NCBI GenBank assembly: GCA_937924345.1
Contig: CALDTD010000056.1
Location: 1 to 9,074, forward strand
DNA length: 9,074 bases
Reading direction: 5' to 3'
Source: an uncultured Flavobacteriales bacterium
GTDB lineage: Bacteria; Bacteroidota; Bacteroidia; Flavobacteriales_D; Parvicellaceae
Shown piece after piece: positions 7,758 through 9,074 of the stretch. The notes under the pieces were generated by a model that was given only the letters and a program-made list of their open reading frames with translations, did no database searches and was not told the DNA's origin. The position numbers and the translations under genes were made by a program. Each line of letters starts with the position of its first letter. Positions within the stretch are counted from its first letter, which is position 1.

Positions 7758-7921
7758 CTTAATATCTTATAATCTTGATTAAATGCAATTCGTAAGAGGT
7801 AATCTTCTCACAAATAAACAAATAATATTTTAGTTAAGTTCTACTACTCTATTTATTGAGACTAATTTAACATCAATTAGCCCCTATAAATAAGCAAAAA
7901 ACACTTAAAATCTACTCTAAT
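7758..7921. other. Spacer between dut and the nucleotidyltransferase gene, with a small hairpin
   Basis: No gene is seen. On the minus-strand transcript, GGCTAATT and AATTAGTC (plus positions 7875-7882 and 7860-7867) can pair over 8 bp, including one G-U pair, around a 7-base loop. The G-U pair exists only on this strand; the other strand would have an A-C mismatch. There is no U-tract after it, so it is not a classical terminator. A TATTATTTG stretch (minus strand, near 7825) resembles the -7 element but has one base too many. Confidence 0.35.
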
Positions 7922-8356
7922 TTATTTAACTCCAGTACTACCAAAACCTCCTTCACCTCTCTCTGTTGAAGATAATTCTGAGACTTCTTTCCATTCTGCT
8001 GATTCGTATTTTGCGATTACGAGTTGTGCTATTCTCTCTCCATCTTCGATAATGAAATCTTCACTAGAAAGATTGACTAACAAAACACCTATCTCACCTC
8101 TATAATCTGCGTCAATTGTCCCTGGAGCGTTTAAGACTGTAATTCCTTTTTTATATGCCAAACCACTTCTAGGCCTAACCTGTGCTTCAGACCCTTCGGG
8201 CAATGCAATAAAAAGACCTGTTTTAATCAATTGCCGTTGTAATGGTTTTAATACAATTGGAGTATCAATATTTGCACGCAAATCCAAACCTGCTGAAAGT
8301 GGCGTAGCATATTGAGGAGTTTCATGCTTTGATTGATTAATAATTTCTATTTTCAT
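7922..8356 (-). CDS. dut: dUTP diphosphatase (dUTPase), trimeric type
   Basis: Dut hydrolyses dUTP to dUMP and pyrophosphate, keeping uracil out of DNA and supplying dUMP for thymidylate synthesis. All five motifs of the homotrimeric family are present in order: AGLDLRA (22-28), RPRSGLA (61-67), [11 protein letters not shown] (79-89) with D82 as the likely catalytic aspartate, GERIAQLVI (106-114), and the glycine-rich C-terminal arm [10 protein letters not shown] (133-142), which closes over the substrate. At 144 residues the length is typical. Its ATG overlaps the TGA of the upstream flippase gene as ATGA, so translation of the two is probably coupled. It has no obvious tie to polysaccharide export; the pairing looks like shared transcription only. 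Confidence 0.97.
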   Translation of the reverse strand: MKIEIINQSKHETPQYATPLSAGLDLRANIDTPIVLKPLQRQLIKTGLFIALPEGSEAQVRPRSGLAYKKGITVLNAPGTIDADYRGEIGVLLVNLSSEDFIIEDGERIAQLVIAKYESAEWKEVSELSSTERGEGGFGSTGVK

Positions 8357-9074
8357 AATAATCTTTTTGTAAACCTTGTTGGTAATAATCGTTTGAGTGT
8401 TTTTTGTTCTAAAAATATAACAACCCCTAAAAACATAGTGAGTAATAATGCATGATAAGCAAACACACCAAAGTTAAATTCGCCTGTTAAATCTTGTCTA
8501 TATCGAACAAAAAATAGTCCTAAAGCTACAATTACATAAGCCCCAATCTTTTTTAAATTGTAAGGAATAGGGTAATACTTTCTTCCTAAAAAATAAGACA
8601 CAAGCATCATGCTAACATAACAAATAAGCGTTGCCCAAGCAGAAGCGACATATCCATAAGTTGGGATAAGAGCTAAATTTATAATAATTGTAACAATTGC
8701 TCCCCCTATAGAAATAAATGCTCCATAGATAGTCTTATTTGATAATTTATACCAAATGGATTGATTAACATAAATACCTAACGATAAGTTTGCCAACAAG
8801 AGTATTGGAACAATATTTAAACCTGTCCAATAAACTGTGTTTGGGGTAAAATATCTAAATATTTGTAAGTTTAGCGCTACAGCTAAAAACATAAACGTTA
8901 CAACAATAACAAAGTAATTCATAATTAAAGAGTAAGTTGAAGTTGCATTTTTCTCTTTTGCCTCTTTAAAAAAGAATGGTTCTGCCGCATAACGATAGGC
9001 CTGAATTGCCATAGTAATTATCATTGTGATTTTATAATTAGCCCCATAAATCCCCAACTGAGTTTGTGCCATTT
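8353..9074 (-). CDS. Polysaccharide/lipid-linked sugar flippase, C-terminal half
   Basis: This is the C-terminal part of an inner-membrane transporter of the MOP (Wzx/MATE-like) superfamily, which moves lipid-linked oligosaccharides across the membrane. The frame runs off the right edge; the ATG at 9072 is probably an internal methionine, since the family is about 480 residues and only about 240 are here. The segment opens with GIYGANYK and [10 protein letters not shown], motifs recurrent in flippases of Bacteroidota, at about 7-14 and 26-35 counted from that methionine. Six hydrophobic helices follow at about 48-68, 83-104, 115-137, 141-162, 174-190 and 201-221, then a basic tail ([16 protein letters not shown]). 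The substrate cannot be told from sequence. Its stop overlaps the dut start by four bases. Confidence 0.85.
   Translation of the reverse strand, partial: MAQTQLGIYGANYKITMIITMAIQAYRYAAEPFFFKEAKEKNATSTYSLIMNYFVIVVTFMFLAVALNLQIFRYFTPNTVYWTGLNIVPILLLANLSLGIYVNQSIWYKLSNKTIYGAFISIGGAIVTIIINLALIPTYGYVASAWATLICYVSMMLVSYFLGRKYYPIPYNLKKIGAYVIVALGLFFVRYRQDLTGEFNFGVFAYHALLLTMFLGVVIFLEQKTLKRLLPTRFTKRLL

Overview
The window looks like chromosomal DNA from a marine-type or environmental member of the Bacteroidota, most likely a flavobacterium. The evidence is an AT-rich composition, A-rich leaders without a clear Shine-Dalgarno sequence, a perfect TAnnTTTG promoter element in front of radA, and a surface protein built from domains typical of that phylum. 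Five complete genes, one gene cut by the right edge and one damaged gene cut by the left edge are visible. No tRNA, rRNA, CRISPR array or insertion sequence was seen.

Left part (1-2099, minus strand): a large secreted repeat protein, running off the left edge. It has a signal peptide, three copies of a short module around a 'SAILDV...KGLLIPR' motif, one PKD/Ig-like domain, then tandem modules of about 82 residues. The reading frame is broken twice: an in-frame TAA at codon 44, and a frameshift near position 339 where most of one 82-residue module is missing. It is called here as a pseudogene, with assembly collapse of the repeats as the main alternative for the second lesion.

Middle part (2358-5013): radA (minus; branch-migration helicase of recombination) and a queA-family gene (plus; tRNA queuosine modification) are divergent across a 133-base spacer. 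The radA promoter element lies so close to the ATG that a leaderless mRNA is predicted. The queA-family protein is the long form, with several departures from the canonical motifs.

Right part (5029-9074, minus strand): four genes read in the same direction. In order of transcription they are a polysaccharide flippase (5' end outside the window), dut (4-base overlap with it), a sugar-phosphate nucleotidyltransferase with a beta-helix tail (after a 164-base gap), and a TPR-rich lipoprotein (5 bases further on). The flippase and nucleotidyltransferase point to envelope polysaccharide synthesis and export. The TPR lipoprotein probably sits in the cell envelope, and dut is a housekeeping passenger. 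The group ends 15 bases from the convergent queA-family gene.

No clearly new system was found. The points most worth a second look are the two lesions in the repeat protein, the divergent QueA form and the predicted leaderless radA transcript.
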